Shown here piece after piece: positions 17,455 to 25,071 of a DNA stretch of 57,780 bases (within the stretch, counting starts at the first letter, position 1; every line of letters starts with the position of its first letter). The position numbers and the translations under genes are program-made. The notes beneath the pieces are model-generated. The model saw only the letters and a program-made list of their open reading frames with translations. It did no database searches and was not told the origin of the DNA. Origin of the DNA: Chelonobacter sp006228105 (GTDB lineage Bacteria; Pseudomonadota; Gammaproteobacteria; Enterobacterales; Pasteurellaceae); NCBI RefSeq assembly GCF_006228105.1, contig NZ_VDHH01000011.1. One strand, given 5' to 3'.

Positions 17455-18417
17455 ATGGGTAAACCTTTCAAAATGGAACGTGGCGTGAAATATCGCGACG
17501 CCGCCAAAACCTCAATTATTCCGGTCACCAATATCAATCCTGATCAGGAACTGTTGCCGAAACCGGCATGGATGAAGATCAAACTGCCGGCAAGTTCCGC
17601 AAAAATCGACAGTATTAAAAACGGCATGCGCCGCCATGGTTTGCACTCGGTGTGTGAAGAAGCCAGTTGCCCGAATTTGCATGAATGTTTTAATCACGGT
17701 ACGGCAACCTTTATGATTCTGGGGGCAATTTGTACCCGCCGTTGCCCATTCTGCGATGTGGCACACGGTAAACCGTTGCCGCCCGATCCGGATGAGCCGA
17801 AAAAACTGGCGGAAACCATTCAAGACATGAAATTGCGCTATGTGGTGATCACATCTGTCGATCGTGATGATTTGCCGGATCGTGGCGCAGGGCATTTTGC
17901 CGATTGTGTGCGCGAAATTCGCAAACTCAATCCGAATATTAAAATTGAAATTTTAGTGCCGGATTTTCGTGGCAGAATCGAACAAGCGTTGGATAAATTA
18001 AAAGACAATCCGCCGGATGTGTTTAACCACAATTTGGAGAATGTGCCACGTTTATATCGTGAGATTCGTCCCGGCGCTGATTATCAATGGTCACTAAAAC
18101 TGCTGCACGATTTCAAACAGATGTTCCCACACATTCCGACCAAATCCGGTTTAATGGTGGGCTTGGGCGAAACCAATGAGGAAATTTTGGAAGTGATGCA
18201 AGATTTACGCAGCAACGGCGTCACCATGCTGACCTTAGGGCAATATCTACAACCAAGCCGTCATCATTTGCCGGTGGCACGTTATGTACCGCCAAGTGAG
18301 TTTGACATGATGCGTGAAAAAGCCGATGCGATGGGCTTTGAACACGCCGCTTGTGGACCGTTTGTGCGTTCTTCCTACCATGCCGATTTACAGGCACAAG
18401 GCATGGAAGTCAAATAA
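17455..18417 (+). CDS. lipA: Lipoyl synthase LipA
   Basis: This radical-SAM enzyme inserts two sulfur atoms into protein-bound octanoate. The 320-residue protein has the auxiliary-cluster motif C-x4-C-x5-C (CEEASCPNLHEC), the radical-SAM CxxxCxxC (CTRRCPFC), and the C-terminal RSSYHAD with the serine ligand. The ATG start is preceded by GAGAGC. It is last in ybeD-lipB-lipA and is followed by a USS-pair terminator before the nrf regulatory region. Confidence 0.98.
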   Translation: MGKPFKMERGVKYRDAAKTSIIPVTNINPDQELLPKPAWMKIKLPASSAKIDSIKNGMRRHGLHSVCEEASCPNLHECFNHGTATFMILGAICTRRCPFCDVAHGKPLPPDPDEPKKLAETIQDMKLRYVVITSVDRDDLPDRGAGHFADCVREIRKLNPNIKIEILVPDFRGRIEQALDKLKDNPPDVFNHNLENVPRLYREIRPGADYQWSLKLLHDFKQMFPHIPTKSGLMVGLGETNEEILEVMQDLRSNGVTMLTLGQYLQPSRHHLPVARYVPPSEFDMMREKADAMGFEHAACGPFVRSSYHADLQAQGMEVK

Positions 18418-18470
18418 CCTCTGCCTGCGACTGCTTGTGATAGTTGCTTGATCGTACTCATAATAATATG

Positions 18471-18512
18471 ACCGCACTTGTTGTTTTTTAAAGCAAAAGT
18501 GCGGTTTTTTTA
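18471..18512 (+). terminator. lipA terminator from a USS pair
   Basis: Facing USS cores at 18471-18479 and 18497-18505, with partly pairing sequence between them, are followed by TTTTTTT. It lies about 55 bp after the lipA stop and separates the lip genes from nrf. Confidence 0.78.
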
Positions 18513-18523
18513 TACTTTCAGAA

Positions 18524-18539
18524 TACTACTTTAGAGGTA
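18524..18539 (+). promoter_or_regulatory. Candidate NarP (NarL-type) 7-2-7 site before nrfA
   Basis: Inverted heptamers TACTACT and AGAGGTA separated by TT each differ at one position from the TACYYMT / AKRRGTA pattern. The centre is 30 bp upstream of the FNR-like site, close to the 33-bp separation known for the E. coli nrf promoter. Pasteurellaceae generally carry NarP for this role. Confidence 0.5.
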
Positions 18540-18554
18540 TTTTGAGTGAGAAAT

Positions 18555-18568
18555 TTGATCAAAAACAA
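18555..18568 (+). promoter_or_regulatory. Candidate FNR site before nrfA
   Basis: TTGAT-CAAA-AACAA matches the FNR consensus TTGAT-N4-ATCAA at 9 of 10 positions. It lies about 170 bp upstream of the nrfA start codon, consistent with anaerobic activation of nitrite ammonification. No start site or -10 element could be assigned with confidence. Confidence 0.6.
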
Positions 18569-18737
18569 CTATTCAAGATATATCTATGCAAAAACTAAGG
18601 GCATTTGCTAATTTAGCCTTGAAAAAGCTGAACCTGATTGTGCAATGCTATTCTTTATCAACAACATGGCTTTTAGTATAAATGTGCATTGCTTTTTAAA
18701 TCTACCTTGTGGGAACGTCTCTACGGAGGAAATTATC

Positions 18738-20189
18738 GTGAATATCGCAAAACAAAAACTGACCTCGTTATTCAGTCTGGTCGCTCTAATCGGCGCTGGT
18801 TGGCTGTCAGCGCAAAACGCACTGGCAGAGGAACAAAAAACAGAAGCCGATGCAAAAGTTGTTATCCAATCGAATAACCAAAAATTTGCAGAAAAATACC
18901 CGTTGCAATTTAATACTTGGTCGGCAACGTCTGAATCTGATGAGTTAGCCTCGGCAATCGGTGAAGATCCGCGCATGATTGTATTATGGGGCGGCTATTT
19001 GTTTTCACACGATTATAACAAACCACGCGGGCACTTTTATGCTATTAAAGATGTGCGTGAAATTTTGCGTACCGGTGCACCAACAGGACCTAATGACGGT
19101 CCACAGCCGATGGCGTGCTGGACCTGTAAAGGTCCTGATGTACCACGTTTAATTGCAGAGTGGGGTGAGGACGGTTATTTCAGCGGGAAATGGGCAAAAG
19201 GCGGACCGGAAGTGGTGAATGCCATCGGTTGTGCCGACTGCCACGACACCACCTCCGCTGATTTTGCCGAAGGCAAACCGGCATTGCGTATCGCGCGTCC
19301 ACACGTGTTGCGTGCTTTGGATAAAATCGATAAAAACTTCGCTTCCTCGGATAAAACCGATCAAAGAGCCGCCATTTGTGCCAACTGTCACGTAGAGTAC
19401 TATTTCGCCGGTGATACCAAAGCAGTAACTTTCCCTTGGGATAAAGGGGTATCGGTTGATCAAATCGAAGCATATTATGACGAAATTGACTTTAAAGACT
19501 GGACTCACTCGCTGTCTAAAGCACCAATGTTGAAAGCGCAACACCCGGACTTTGAAATCTGGTCTGCGGGTATGCACGGTAAAAACGGGGTAACCTGTAT
19601 CGACTGCCACATGCCGAAAACACAAACCGCTGACGGCAAAGTCTTTACCGACCACAAAATCGGCAATCCGTTTGATGCGTTTGAAAACACCTGTGCCAAC
19701 TGCCATGATCAAAGCAAAGAGAAGTTGCAAGACATCGTAGCTTCACGCAAACATGAAGTGAAAGGTGTGATGATTCGCTTGGAAGATCAACTGGTGAAAG
19801 CGCACTTTGAAGCCAAAGCCGCTTGGGATGCCGGTGCAACCGAAGATGAAATGAAAGCGGCATTGCAAGATATTCGTCATGCACAATGGCGCTGGGACTA
19901 TGCGGCAGCCAGCCACGGCGGTTATATGCATGCGCCGGATGTCATGTTGCGGGTGTTGGGTACAGGTCTGGATAAAGCGGGTGATGCACGGGTCAAACTG
20001 GCGCGGGTGTTGAGCGCGCATAATGTCAGCCAACCAATTGCGATTCCTGATATCTCTACCAAAGAAAAAGCACAGGCGGTGATGGGCATCGATTATGAAA
20101 AAGAGAAGAAAGCAAAAGATGAATTCTTGAAAACCCTTGTACCTCAATGGGATAAAGAAGCCAAAGAAAAAGGCTTACTGGGTGAATAA
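18738..20189 (+). CDS. nrfA: Periplasmic cytochrome c nitrite reductase NrfA
   Basis: NrfA is the pentahaem enzyme that reduces nitrite to ammonium with six electrons. The catalytic haem site is the special CWTCK motif (in ACWTCKGPDV); four CxxCH sites follow (CADCH, CANCH, CIDCH, CANCH). I chose the GTG at 18738: a strong GGAGG precedes it, it is followed by a normal signal peptide (MNIAKQKLTSLFSL... ending NALAEE), and it gives 483 residues, near the family length. A longer frame from 18645 would put extra residues ahead of the signal. nrfB follows after 95 bp containing a USS hairpin. Confidence 0.97.
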   Translation: MNIAKQKLTSLFSLVALIGAGWLSAQNALAEEQKTEADAKVVIQSNNQKFAEKYPLQFNTWSATSESDELASAIGEDPRMIVLWGGYLFSHDYNKPRGHFYAIKDVREILRTGAPTGPNDGPQPMACWTCKGPDVPRLIAEWGEDGYFSGKWAKGGPEVVNAIGCADCHDTTSADFAEGKPALRIARPHVLRALDKIDKNFASSDKTDQRAAICANCHVEYYFAGDTKAVTFPWDKGVSVDQIEAYYDEIDFKDWTHSLSKAPMLKAQHPDFEIWSAGMHGKNGVTCIDCHMPKTQTADGKVFTDHKIGNPFDAFENTCANCHDQSKEKLQDIVASRKHEVKGVMIRLEDQLVKAHFEAKAAWDAGATEDEMKAALQDIRHAQWRWDYAAASHGGYMHAPDVMLRVLGTGLDKAGDARVKLARVLSAHNVSQPIAIPDISTKEKAQAVMGIDYEKEKKAKDEFLKTLVPQWDKEAKEKGLLGE

Positions 20190-20200
20190 TAGCTGATTAA

Positions 20201-20245
20201 ACCGCACTTTGCGTATTACTGAGATCAACAAAGGCAAAGTGCGGT
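20201..20245 (+). other. USS-pair hairpin between nrfA and nrfB
   Basis: A 12-bp stem (20201-20212 with 20234-20245) closes a 21-nt loop. It lacks a following T-run, so it looks less like a terminator and more like an intercistronic RNA structure that could stabilise the nrfA message or partly reduce read-through. Confidence 0.55.
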
Positions 20246-20284
20246 ATCAAACAGACTAACTAGCGAATATTGAGGGAAAAGACG

Positions 20285-20902
20285 ATGAGGGAAAATCTTC
20301 TGTTAAAGGCTGTCAAATTGATAGCTGTATTAGGCGCAGGTTTGCTGACGACCACCGTTTCGTCTGCAAACGCCAATACCCAAGGCGCCAAAGTGGGTAA
20401 TGAACTGACGTACCAACCAGAGTTGGAGAATCAGCGCGATCCGAATAAATATTGCGCACAATGCCATAAATTTAATGACGAGCAATTTCATGGCATTCAT
20501 TTGACCAAAAAAAATCCGGCAACCGACAAGCCGATCAACTGTGTCAGTTGCCACGGCAATGTTTCGGAAGATCACCGCCGCGGTGTGAAAGATGTGATGC
20601 GTTTTCATGGCGATATCTTTGATGGCAAAACACCGATGTACAGTGTGCAGGAGCAAAATCAAGTCTGTTTCTCTTGTCACCAACCGGAAAAATTGCGCGA
20701 AAGCTTATGGGCGCATGATGTGCATGCGATGAAACTGCCGTGTGCCAGCTGCCATACTTTGCACCCGAAAGCGGATGCAATGCAGGGCATTGCACACAAA
20801 GATCAAGTGAAATTGTGCGTCGACTGTCATGGTAAACAACAAGAGTTGTTGGAATCCAAAACCAACCCGCAACCTGTGATTCAGGATAAGGATAAAAAAT
20901 GA
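20285..20902 (+). CDS. nrfB: Pentahaem cytochrome c NrfB
   Basis: NrfB is the soluble periplasmic electron donor to NrfA. It has five CxxCH haem sites (CAQCH, CVSCH, CFSCH, CASCH, CVDCH) after a signal peptide. I prefer the ATG at 20285 (MRENLLLK..., 205 residues), which has GAGGG upstream; an in-frame TTG 15 bp earlier is possible. The stop codon overlaps the start of nrfC by 4 bp, so nrfB, nrfC and nrfD are translationally coupled. Confidence 0.96.
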   Translation: MRENLLLKAVKLIAVLGAGLLTTTVSSANANTQGAKVGNELTYQPELENQRDPNKYCAQCHKFNDEQFHGIHLTKKNPATDKPINCVSCHGNVSEDHRRGVKDVMRFHGDIFDGKTPMYSVQEQNQVCFSCHQPEKLRESLWAHDVHAMKLPCASCHTLHPKADAMQGIAHKDQVKLCVDCHGKQQELLESKTNPQPVIQDKDKK

Positions 20903-21576
20903 GTTGCTCACGCCGAAACTTTGTTTCCGGCATGGGGGCTGGAGCTCTTATCCTGATGACCGGAAAACCCGCACAAAGTCTGGCTCAGACTTTGACGATT
21001 AATGAAGTGCGGTATGGCATGCTGCACGACGAAAAGCTGTGTATCGGTTGTACTGCCTGCATGGATGCCTGTCGTGAAGTGAATAACGTACCGGAAGGGG
21101 TATCACGTCTGGAAATCATTCGGGGAGAACCGCAAGGGGAATTTCCTGACGTAACCTATGAGTTTTATCGCCATTCTTGCCAACATTGCAGCAATGCGCC
21201 TTGTGTGCATGTTTGCCCGACCGGCGCCTCATTTATTGATGAGGCAACCGGGATTGTCGATGTGCATCCGGATCTGTGTGTCGGCTGTCAATACTGCATC
21301 GCGGTTTGTCCGTATCGGGTGCGTTTTATCCACCCGAAAACCAAAGCTGCGGATAAGTGCAATTTCTGCCGTGATACCAATTTGGCAAAAGGTCGCTTGC
21401 CTGCCTGTGTTGAGGCTTGTCCGACCAAAGCATTGACCTTTGGTAATCTGGATGATCCGAATAGCGAAATTTCACGCCAAATCCGTGAAAAACAGGTGTA
21501 TCAAACTAAAGTTGAGTTGGGTACCAAACCGAACTTGTACCATGTTCCGGCTAAAGCAGGGGAGATCAGACGATGA
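20899..21576 (+). CDS. nrfC: Four-cluster ferredoxin-type subunit NrfC
   Basis: NrfC passes electrons from the membrane quinol oxidase NrfD to NrfB. The 225-residue protein begins with a twin-arginine signal (SRRNFVSG at residues 4-11) for folded export, then cysteine clusters for four [4Fe-4S] centres: CIGCTACMDAC, CQHCSNAPCVHVCP, CVGCQYCIAVCP and CNFC...CVEACP. The ATG overlaps the end of nrfB and the 3' end overlaps nrfD by 4 bp. Confidence 0.96.
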   Translation: MSCSRRNFVSGMGAGALILMTGKPAQSLAQTLTINEVRYGMLHDEKLCIGCTACMDACREVNNVPEGVSRLEIIRGEPQGEFPDVTYEFYRHSCQHCSNAPCVHVCPTGASFIDEATGIVDVHPDLCVGCQYCIAVCPYRVRFIHPKTKAADKCNFCRDTNLAKGRLPACVEACPTKALTFGNLDDPNSEISRQIREKQVYQTKVELGTKPNLYHVPAKAGEIRR

Positions 21577-22535
21577 GTAGTCCATTCCACTTCCCATCAT
21601 TAGTATGGGACGAAATCATTGCGATTTATCTCTTCCTGTTGGGGATTTCTGCCGGGGCAACCTTGTTGGCGGTGCTGCTAAAACGCAGTTCAATTTTGGC
21701 GAGCAGCGATGCTAGTCGTAATAACGTCATTCGCAGTGCAGCAATCATTGCGCCGGTTAGTTTGATTGTCGGCTTGACCATTTTGATTTTCCACCTTACC
21801 AAACCATGGACATTCTGGATGTTGATGTTTAATTATCAACCGCAATCCGTGATGTCAATGGGGGTCATGCTGTTCCAAGTGTATATGTTGTTCTTATTCC
21901 TGTGGTTGGCGATTGTGTTTAAACAGCTACTTGCCGAATGGATTGACCGCTATATTCCGGCATTGGGCTTTGTGAAGAAAATCATTACCCTTGCCGAAAA
22001 AGCCACTAACCCGATTGAGTTGATTCTGATTCTATTATCGGTCTTGCTCGGCGCTTACACCGGCTTCCTATTATCAGCGTTGGTCAGTTACCCGATGTTG
22101 AATAACCCGGTATTGCCAATTCTATTTTTGGCTTCAGGCACTTCGTCAGGGATTGCGGCATTGTTACTGGCTGCCGTCTGGTGCTGTCGTGAATCGACCC
22201 ATTCCGCTTCGGTTTCGTTTTTGCATAAGTTTGAAACCCCGGTGGTATTGATCGAGCTGTTTTTATTGTTCGCCTTCTTCGTCGGCTTGTATTTCGGCGG
22301 CGGACAAAAAACCGTGTCGATGGTGACGGCAATCGGTGGTGGTTTCTGGTCTTGGGTTTTCTGGATCGGTGTGGTGTTGATTGGGCTGTTGCTACCGCTG
22401 GTGCTAAACGCCGTCAGCAGCGCAGGGCTGAAACACCGCAAAGGCTTTATTATCTTCACCGCACTTTGCACTCTGTTCGGGGTATTCTGCCTACGTTTCT
22501 TTATCCTTTACACCGGACAAATGACGTTGGCGTGA
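21573..22535 (+). CDS. nrfD: Quinol-oxidising membrane subunit NrfD
   Basis: NrfD is the inner-membrane subunit that oxidises menaquinol for nitrite reduction. The 320-residue polytopic protein (eight or more membrane segments) belongs to the NrfD/PsrC family, with early FPSLVWDEIIAIYLFLLGISAGA. The ATG overlaps the nrfC stop. A very strong hairpin with T-tract follows immediately, separating nrfABCD from the assembly genes downstream. Confidence 0.95.
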   Translation: MSSPFHFPSLVWDEIIAIYLFLLGISAGATLLAVLLKRSSILASSDASRNNVIRSAAIIAPVSLIVGLTILIFHLTKPWTFWMLMFNYQPQSVMSMGVMLFQVYMLFLFLWLAIVFKQLLAEWIDRYIPALGFVKKIITLAEKATNPIELILILLSVLLGAYTGFLLSALVSYPMLNNPVLPILFLASGTSSGIAALLLAAVWCCRESTHSASVSFLHKFETPVVLIELFLLFAFFVGLYFGGGQKTVSMVTAIGGGFWSWVFWIGVVLIGLLLPLVLNAVSSAGLKHRKGFIIFTALCTLFGVFCLRFFILYTGQMTLA

Positions 22536-22546
22536 TAAGTTGTTAG

Positions 22547-22586
22547 AATGACGAGATTATTTTGAGTAATCTCGTCATTTTTATTT
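22547..22586 (+). terminator. Strong terminator-like hairpin between nrfD and nrfE
   Basis: A perfect 13-bp stem (22547-22559 with 22567-22579) with a 7-nt loop is followed by a T-rich stretch. It begins 12 bp after the nrfD stop and ends 14-20 bp before the nrfE start. Confidence 0.85.
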
Positions 22587-22599
22587 GAGTGAAACAAAA

Positions 22600-24486
22600 A
22601 TGCTACCAGAATTCGGCTATTTCGCATTAATTTGCAGTTTCATGACCGCACTTGTGTTGTTGCTGATCCCGTTTTTGCCGCAGCGATTGCGCTGGGTGTC
22701 GGCTACGCCACTGCTGTCTGTATGGCTGTTTTTATCTGCGCTGGCGGCGATTACGATTTTAGCTTATTGTTTCGTCCAAGATGATTTTTCGGTGTTGTAT
22801 GTGGCTTCGCATTCCAATACCGAGTTACCGCGACTGTTTAAAATTGCGGCGACTTGGGGTGGACATGAAGGCTCGATGTTGTTCTGGTTGGTGACGCTCT
22901 CATTGTGGACAATGCTGTTTGCGCTGTTTAACCGCTCAGCCGATCGCCTGTTCACGGCACGAGTCGTGGCGGTGCTTGCCTTGATTTATACCGCACTTTG
23001 CCTCTATACCTTGATTTTATCCGATCCGTTTGAGCGCCTATTTCCCACACCGTTTCAAGGGCGTGATCTCAACCCGATGTTGCAGGATATTGCGCTAGTG
23101 TTTCACCCGCCGTTGCTGTATCTGGGCTATGTCGGCTTTGCGCTGAATTTTGCCCTGTCGATTGTGACCTTACTGTGTAAAACCGATCAGCAAACGTTTG
23201 CCGCCTACAGCCGCCGTTGGGCGCTGCTGAGTTGGGGCTGGTTGACCTGTGGTATTTTACTCGGTGCCTGGTGGGCGTACTACGAACTGGGCTGGGGCGG
23301 TTGGTGGTTCTGGGATCCGGTCGAAAATGCGTCGTTGATGCCGTGGTTGCTCGGTTTGGGATTAATCCACAGCTTAATCGCTACGCAACGACACGGTTTA
23401 TATCCCTATTGGAGCTTATTGCTGTCGCTGCTGGCGTTTTCCGCTTCATTGCTCGGCACGTTTATTGTGCGTTCAGGCGTAATCACCTCAGTCCATGCTT
23501 TTTCTATCGATCCGTCACGGGGTTATGCGCTGTTGGCGATGTTTTTTCTGTTTAGCGGCATGGGCTTGGGGATTTTTGCCCTGAAGGCTAAAATCGGCGA
23601 AGTGCGGTCTGCGACGGGCTGGTTTTCACAGCCGACCGCACTATTACTACTCAATATTCTCACTGCCATTGCTGCATTTAGCGTCCTGCTCGGCACCTTC
23701 TATCCGTTGCTGTTCAGCACTTTCGGTTTTGGCTCAATTTCGGTCGGTGCACCCTATTTTAATACTATTTTTACCCCGTTAGTGCTGTGCTGTTTGTTGG
23801 TGATGCTGCTGTGGTTAAATGGGCGTGCGCGACATTGGCAACGCTATCTGCTGAATATGCTGCCGGCGTTAGTTTGTACTTACTTTGTGATCGACTGGAA
23901 TATTCGGCTCGATCCGCTCAAAGGCTGGCAAGGCTTGGCGTTCACGTTTGTACTGCTCGGGTTTTGGTTGCTATTCAGCCTGTTGCATTCGGCTTGGTCG
24001 GCTTATCGGCAACAACGGCTAAAAACCGCATTGCCGATGTTGTTTGGTCATGCTGGCTTGGGATTGGTGGTGATTGCGGCGATGATGAGCGGTTACTACG
24101 CCTCCGATCTCGGTGTCAAACTGGCAGCCGGGGAGCAAGCACGATTGCACGGTTATCAATTTGATTTTAAAGGCAATGAATATCGTCTCGCCTCGAATTA
24201 TACCACCGATACCGCCCACTTGAACGTCACTCATAACGGCACGCAGTTTGCCCTCTATCCGGAAAAGCGCTTTTACGATATTCGCAACAGCATGATGAGC
24301 GAAGTGGCGATTCAAAACGGTGTATTCGGTGATCTGTATGTGGTGCTGGGCGATAAATCGGCGGAACAGCGTTACTCCTTTGGCTTCCACTATAAGCCGC
24401 TGATTCAGTGGCTTTGGCTTGGCGGCTTACTGATGGCATTGGGCGCATTTTTGTCGATTGTGTTGTCAAAGCGGAGGGTATTGTGA
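22600..24486 (+). CDS. nrfE: CcmF-like haem lyase subunit NrfE
   Basis: NrfE is a CcmF paralogue; with NrfF and NrfG it attaches haem to the unusual CWTCK site of NrfA. The 628-residue membrane protein has many membrane segments and the tryptophan-rich haem-handling motif WGGWWFWDPVENASLMPW. The ATG at 22600 fits the family N-terminus (MLPEFGYFAL); an in-frame TTG at 22585 touches the upstream hairpin. The ribosome site is weak. Its stop overlaps the next start by one base (TGATG). Confidence 0.94.
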   Translation: MLPEFGYFALICSFMTALVLLLIPFLPQRLRWVSATPLLSVWLFLSALAAITILAYCFVQDDFSVLYVASHSNTELPRLFKIAATWGGHEGSMLFWLVTLSLWTMLFALFNRSADRLFTARVVAVLALIYTALCLYTLILSDPFERLFPTPFQGRDLNPMLQDIALVFHPPLLYLGYVGFALNFALSIVTLLCKTDQQTFAAYSRRWALLSWGWLTCGILLGAWWAYYELGWGGWWFWDPVENASLMPWLLGLGLIHSLIATQRHGLYPYWSLLLSLLAFSASLLGTFIVRSGVITSVHAFSIDPSRGYALLAMFFLFSGMGLGIFALKAKIGEVRSATGWFSQPTALLLLNILTAIAAFSVLLGTFYPLLFSTFGFGSISVGAPYFNTIFTPLVLCCLLVMLLWLNGRARHWQRYLLNMLPALVCTYFVIDWNIRLDPLKGWQGLAFTFVLLGFWLLFSLLHSAWSAYRQQRLKTALPMLFGHAGLGLVVIAAMMSGYYASDLGVKLAAGEQARLHGYQFDFKGNEYRLASNYTTDTAHLNVTHNGTQFALYPEKRFYDIRNSMMSEVAIQNGVFGDLYVVLGDKSAEQRYSFGFHYKPLIQWLWLGGLLMALGAFLSIVLSKRRVL

Positions 24487-25070
24487 TGAAAAAACGCCTT
24501 GCGCTGTTTTTACCCTTGCTCGCCCTGCTTGCATTGGGTTTGGTGCTGCTACTCGGTTTACAACGCGATCCGTCGCAGCTAGCATTGGCACAACAAGGCA
24601 AACCCCTGCCGGAGTTTCAGTTGCCGGATCTGCTGCAACCGACACAACGGATCGACAACCGCACTTTACCGAAACAGCTGTTTTTGTTGAATGTGTGGGG
24701 CAGTTGGTGCCCGAGCTGTATTGTTGAGCATCCGTTTTTAATGCAGCTGAAACAGCAGGGCTACCTGATTTACGGCTTGAATTATCGCGATAATCCGCAG
24801 TCGGCACGGCAAATGTTAGTCACCAAAGGCAATCCGTTTGTGCAGGTGTTGAACGATCACGACGGCAAGCTGGCATTGGCTTTAGGGGTTTACGGTGCGC
24901 CGGAAACCTATCTGATTGACGGCGACGGGATTATCCGTTTTCGCTATGCCGGTGAGTTGGATCAAGCCGTGTGGCAACAGCAGTTTATGCCGTTGCTGAA
25001 AGATCTTTCAACGTCAGTTGCTACAACTTCAGTTTCTACAACGTCAGTTTCTACAATAAAGGAGCAATAA
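24486..25070 (+). CDS. dsbE: DsbE/CcmG-like thioredoxin of the nrf cluster
   Basis: This membrane-anchored periplasmic thiol-disulfide protein keeps apocytochrome haem-binding cysteines reduced. After an N-terminal anchor (MKKRLALFLPLLALLALGL) comes a thioredoxin domain with active site WCPSC (near residue 80) and the cis-Pro region GAPETYLID. The ATG overlaps the nrfE stop by one base. The C-terminus ends in an unusual Thr/Ser/Val tail made by three 15-bp repeats. An in-frame TTG further upstream lies inside nrfE and is not needed. H. influenzae has a comparable gene between nrfE and nrfF. Confidence 0.92.
   Translation: MKKRLALFLPLLALLALGLVLLLGLQRDPSQLALAQQGKPLPEFQLPDLLQPTQRIDNRTLPKQLFLLNVWGSWCPSCIVEHPFLMQLKQQGYLIYGLNYRDNPQSARQMLVTKGNPFVQVLNDHDGKLALALGVYGAPETYLIDGDGIIRFRYAGELDQAVWQQQFMPLLKDLSTSVATTSVSTTSVSTIKEQ
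25011..25055 (+). repeat. Three 15-bp tandem repeats at the dsbE 3' end
   Basis: Units 25011-25025, 25026-25040 and 25041-25055 differ at one to three positions and encode TSVAT-TSVST-TSVST. Relatives end shortly after the thioredoxin fold. Unit length is a multiple of three, so copy-number change would lengthen the tail without frameshift. Confidence 0.85.
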
Positions 25071-25071
25071 A

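Noticed and set aside
18645..18737. Longer NrfA start at 18645
   Set aside because: It would put 31 residues before the signal peptide; GTG 18738 has GGAGG and gives the right length.
19149..19730. Antisense reading frames over nrfA and similar long opposite-strand frames in other genes
   Set aside because: They lie wholly within well-supported genes, have no family features or ribosome sites, and reflect codon bias.
20221..20233. GATCAACAAAGGC as another copy of the ATCAACAGACCCT motif
   Set aside because: Only ATCAACA is shared; the remainder differs, so it is likely chance.
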